This document shows, piece after piece, positions 35,168 through 35,842 of a stretch of 35,842 bases of DNA. The position numbers and the translations under genes are program-made. Source of the DNA: Prochlorococcus sp. AG-363-J23 (lineage in GTDB: Bacteria; Cyanobacteriota; Cyanobacteriia; PCC-6307; Cyanobiaceae). Each line of letters opens with the position of its first letter. Positions within the stretch are counted from its first letter, which is position 1. The stretch is from the NCBI GenBank assembly GCA_003280245.1, contig QCFN01000013.1, positions 1 through 35,842 on the forward strand, read 5' to 3'. The notes under the pieces are model-generated. The model had not been told where the DNA came from. It worked only from the letters and a program-made list of their open reading frames with translations, and did no database searches.

Positions 35168-35842
35168 CTCGTTGGCACCGATTAGAAGACACATGGATTC
35201 TTTGGCCTTCCAAACCAATCGGACTAATAGAAATGATAGGAGGAAGCTACCTGGCCACCACTCCTCATATTTGTTACCGCAGGCTTTTAGAAGGACTAAG
35301 TAAAAAAAATCTCGCAATCCATACCTGGAGTTATATACCTAACTTCGATCATCAATTGCAAGCGAATCAAGCTTGGAGAGACTTTCGAAAATGTCGAAAA
35401 GAACTTGAGGAAAAATTTGGATATCTACCGCTTCCTATACGAGTAGGTCATAGCCTGGGATGCAAACTACATCTCTTAGCCCCAGATGGAGGCCGAAGCA
35501 GCAGCTCAATGGTTGCTCTAAGTTTTAACAATTATTCTGCAACACAATCAATTCCAGGACTAAGAAGAATCTCACAGAAATTTGGTTTCTATTCAGAATT
35601 TAGCCCTAGTCCATCAGAGACCATAAATCTAATAAATAAAAGATACATACAACCTAGAAACCTTTTACTCCAATTCAATCAAGACAATCTAGATCAAAGT
35701 AAAAACCTTTTGATTTCTCTTAAATCAAGGCCCATTGATAACTCTAAAAGACTGATCATTGAAGGGGACCACCTCACACCTGCAAGTGCAGGATTGCGCC
35801 AAAATCTAATTGGAGAATGGGCCGATGATTTAAATCGTTCAA
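35164..35842 (+). CDS. DUF1350 family protein (partial, runs off the window)
   Basis: From ATG at 35164 the frame stays open to the end of the window (226 codons visible). It begins MTRWHRLEDTWILWPSKPIG and includes GLIEMIGGSY and the nucleophile-elbow-like IRVGHSLGCKLHLL, with Ser97 in GHSLG. These fit the DUF1350 alpha/beta-hydrolase-like family of cyanobacteria and plants, whose activity is unknown. The four-base overlap with the peroxiredoxin gene points to coupled translation. The C terminus lies outside the window. Confidence 0.85.
   Translation, partial: MTRWHRLEDTWILWPSKPIGLIEMIGGSYLATTPHICYRRLLEGLSKKNLAIHTWSYIPNFDHQLQANQAWRDFRKCRKELEEKFGYLPLPIRVGHSLGCKLHLLAPDGGRSSSSMVALSFNNYSATQSIPGLRRISQKFGFYSEFSPSPSETINLINKRYIQPRNLLLQFNQDNLDQSKNLLISLKSRPIDNSKRLIIEGDHLTPASAGLRQNLIGEWADDLNRS

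Noticed and set aside
1-35842. CRISPR arrays, transposons, prophage or toxin-antitoxin pairs
   Set aside because: No regular repeats, transposase-like proteins or paired small toxin-like frames were seen while reading the window.

Overview
The window reads as ordinary chromosome from a marine picocyanobacterium, most likely a low-light-adapted Prochlorococcus. The evidence is photosynthesis genes (gun4, psb28, a PAM68-like photosystem II assembly factor), several cyanobacteria-only families (DUF3082, DUF1816, DUF3288, DUF1350), AT-rich DNA, very short intergenic gaps, frequent GTG/TTG starts, and core proteins that look like picocyanobacterial versions. The genus is inferred from protein similarity I recognise, not from a search. 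No transposase, prophage, CRISPR array or genomic island is visible.

Layout. 1-4.0 kb: the tail of an unidentified gene, an RsbW-like ATPase, gun4, mnmH, psb28 and an AI-2E-type membrane protein. 4.0-10.1 kb, all on the minus strand: rsmA, ispE, DUF3082, pdhB, secD, secF and a small membrane protein. secF is broken by a one-base frameshift at a run of seven G. 10.3-13.3 kb, plus strand: two hypothetical proteins, rlmH, then umuD and umuC (DNA polymerase V) with a weak SOS-box candidate. 13.4-15.9 kb, minus: dnaG and a small hypothetical. 16.0-19.5 kb, plus: an EamA permease, a secreted glycine-rich protein with a structured leader, a 438-base intergenic stretch with a perfect hairpin, ruvA, rpsO and the PAM68-like gene. 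19.5-29.9 kb, minus: a long co-directional run (DUF3288, trpD, carA, a STAS protein, mini-RNase III, a TrmH-family methyltransferase, a possible 38-codon gene, DUF1816, gatA, dnaE). 30-35.8 kb, mostly plus: an ABC exporter, a small membrane protein, msrA, two more small membrane proteins, tRNA-Pro(GGG), a minus-strand DnaQ-like exonuclease, a PrxQ peroxiredoxin and the start of a DUF1350 protein.

Themes. Genome maintenance is heavily represented: dnaE, dnaG, a DEDDh exonuclease, umuDC and ruvA. RNA modification and processing include rsmA, rlmH, mnmH, mini-III and a TrmH-family enzyme. Two components of partner-switching regulation (an RsbW-type ATPase and a STAS antagonist) lie about 26 kb apart. 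I found no clearly new multi-gene system. The best leads are the secF frameshift, a terminator-like hairpin directly in front of trpD, the structured DNA around 17.1-18.0 kb, and three small ORFs of 31, 38 and 54 codons.
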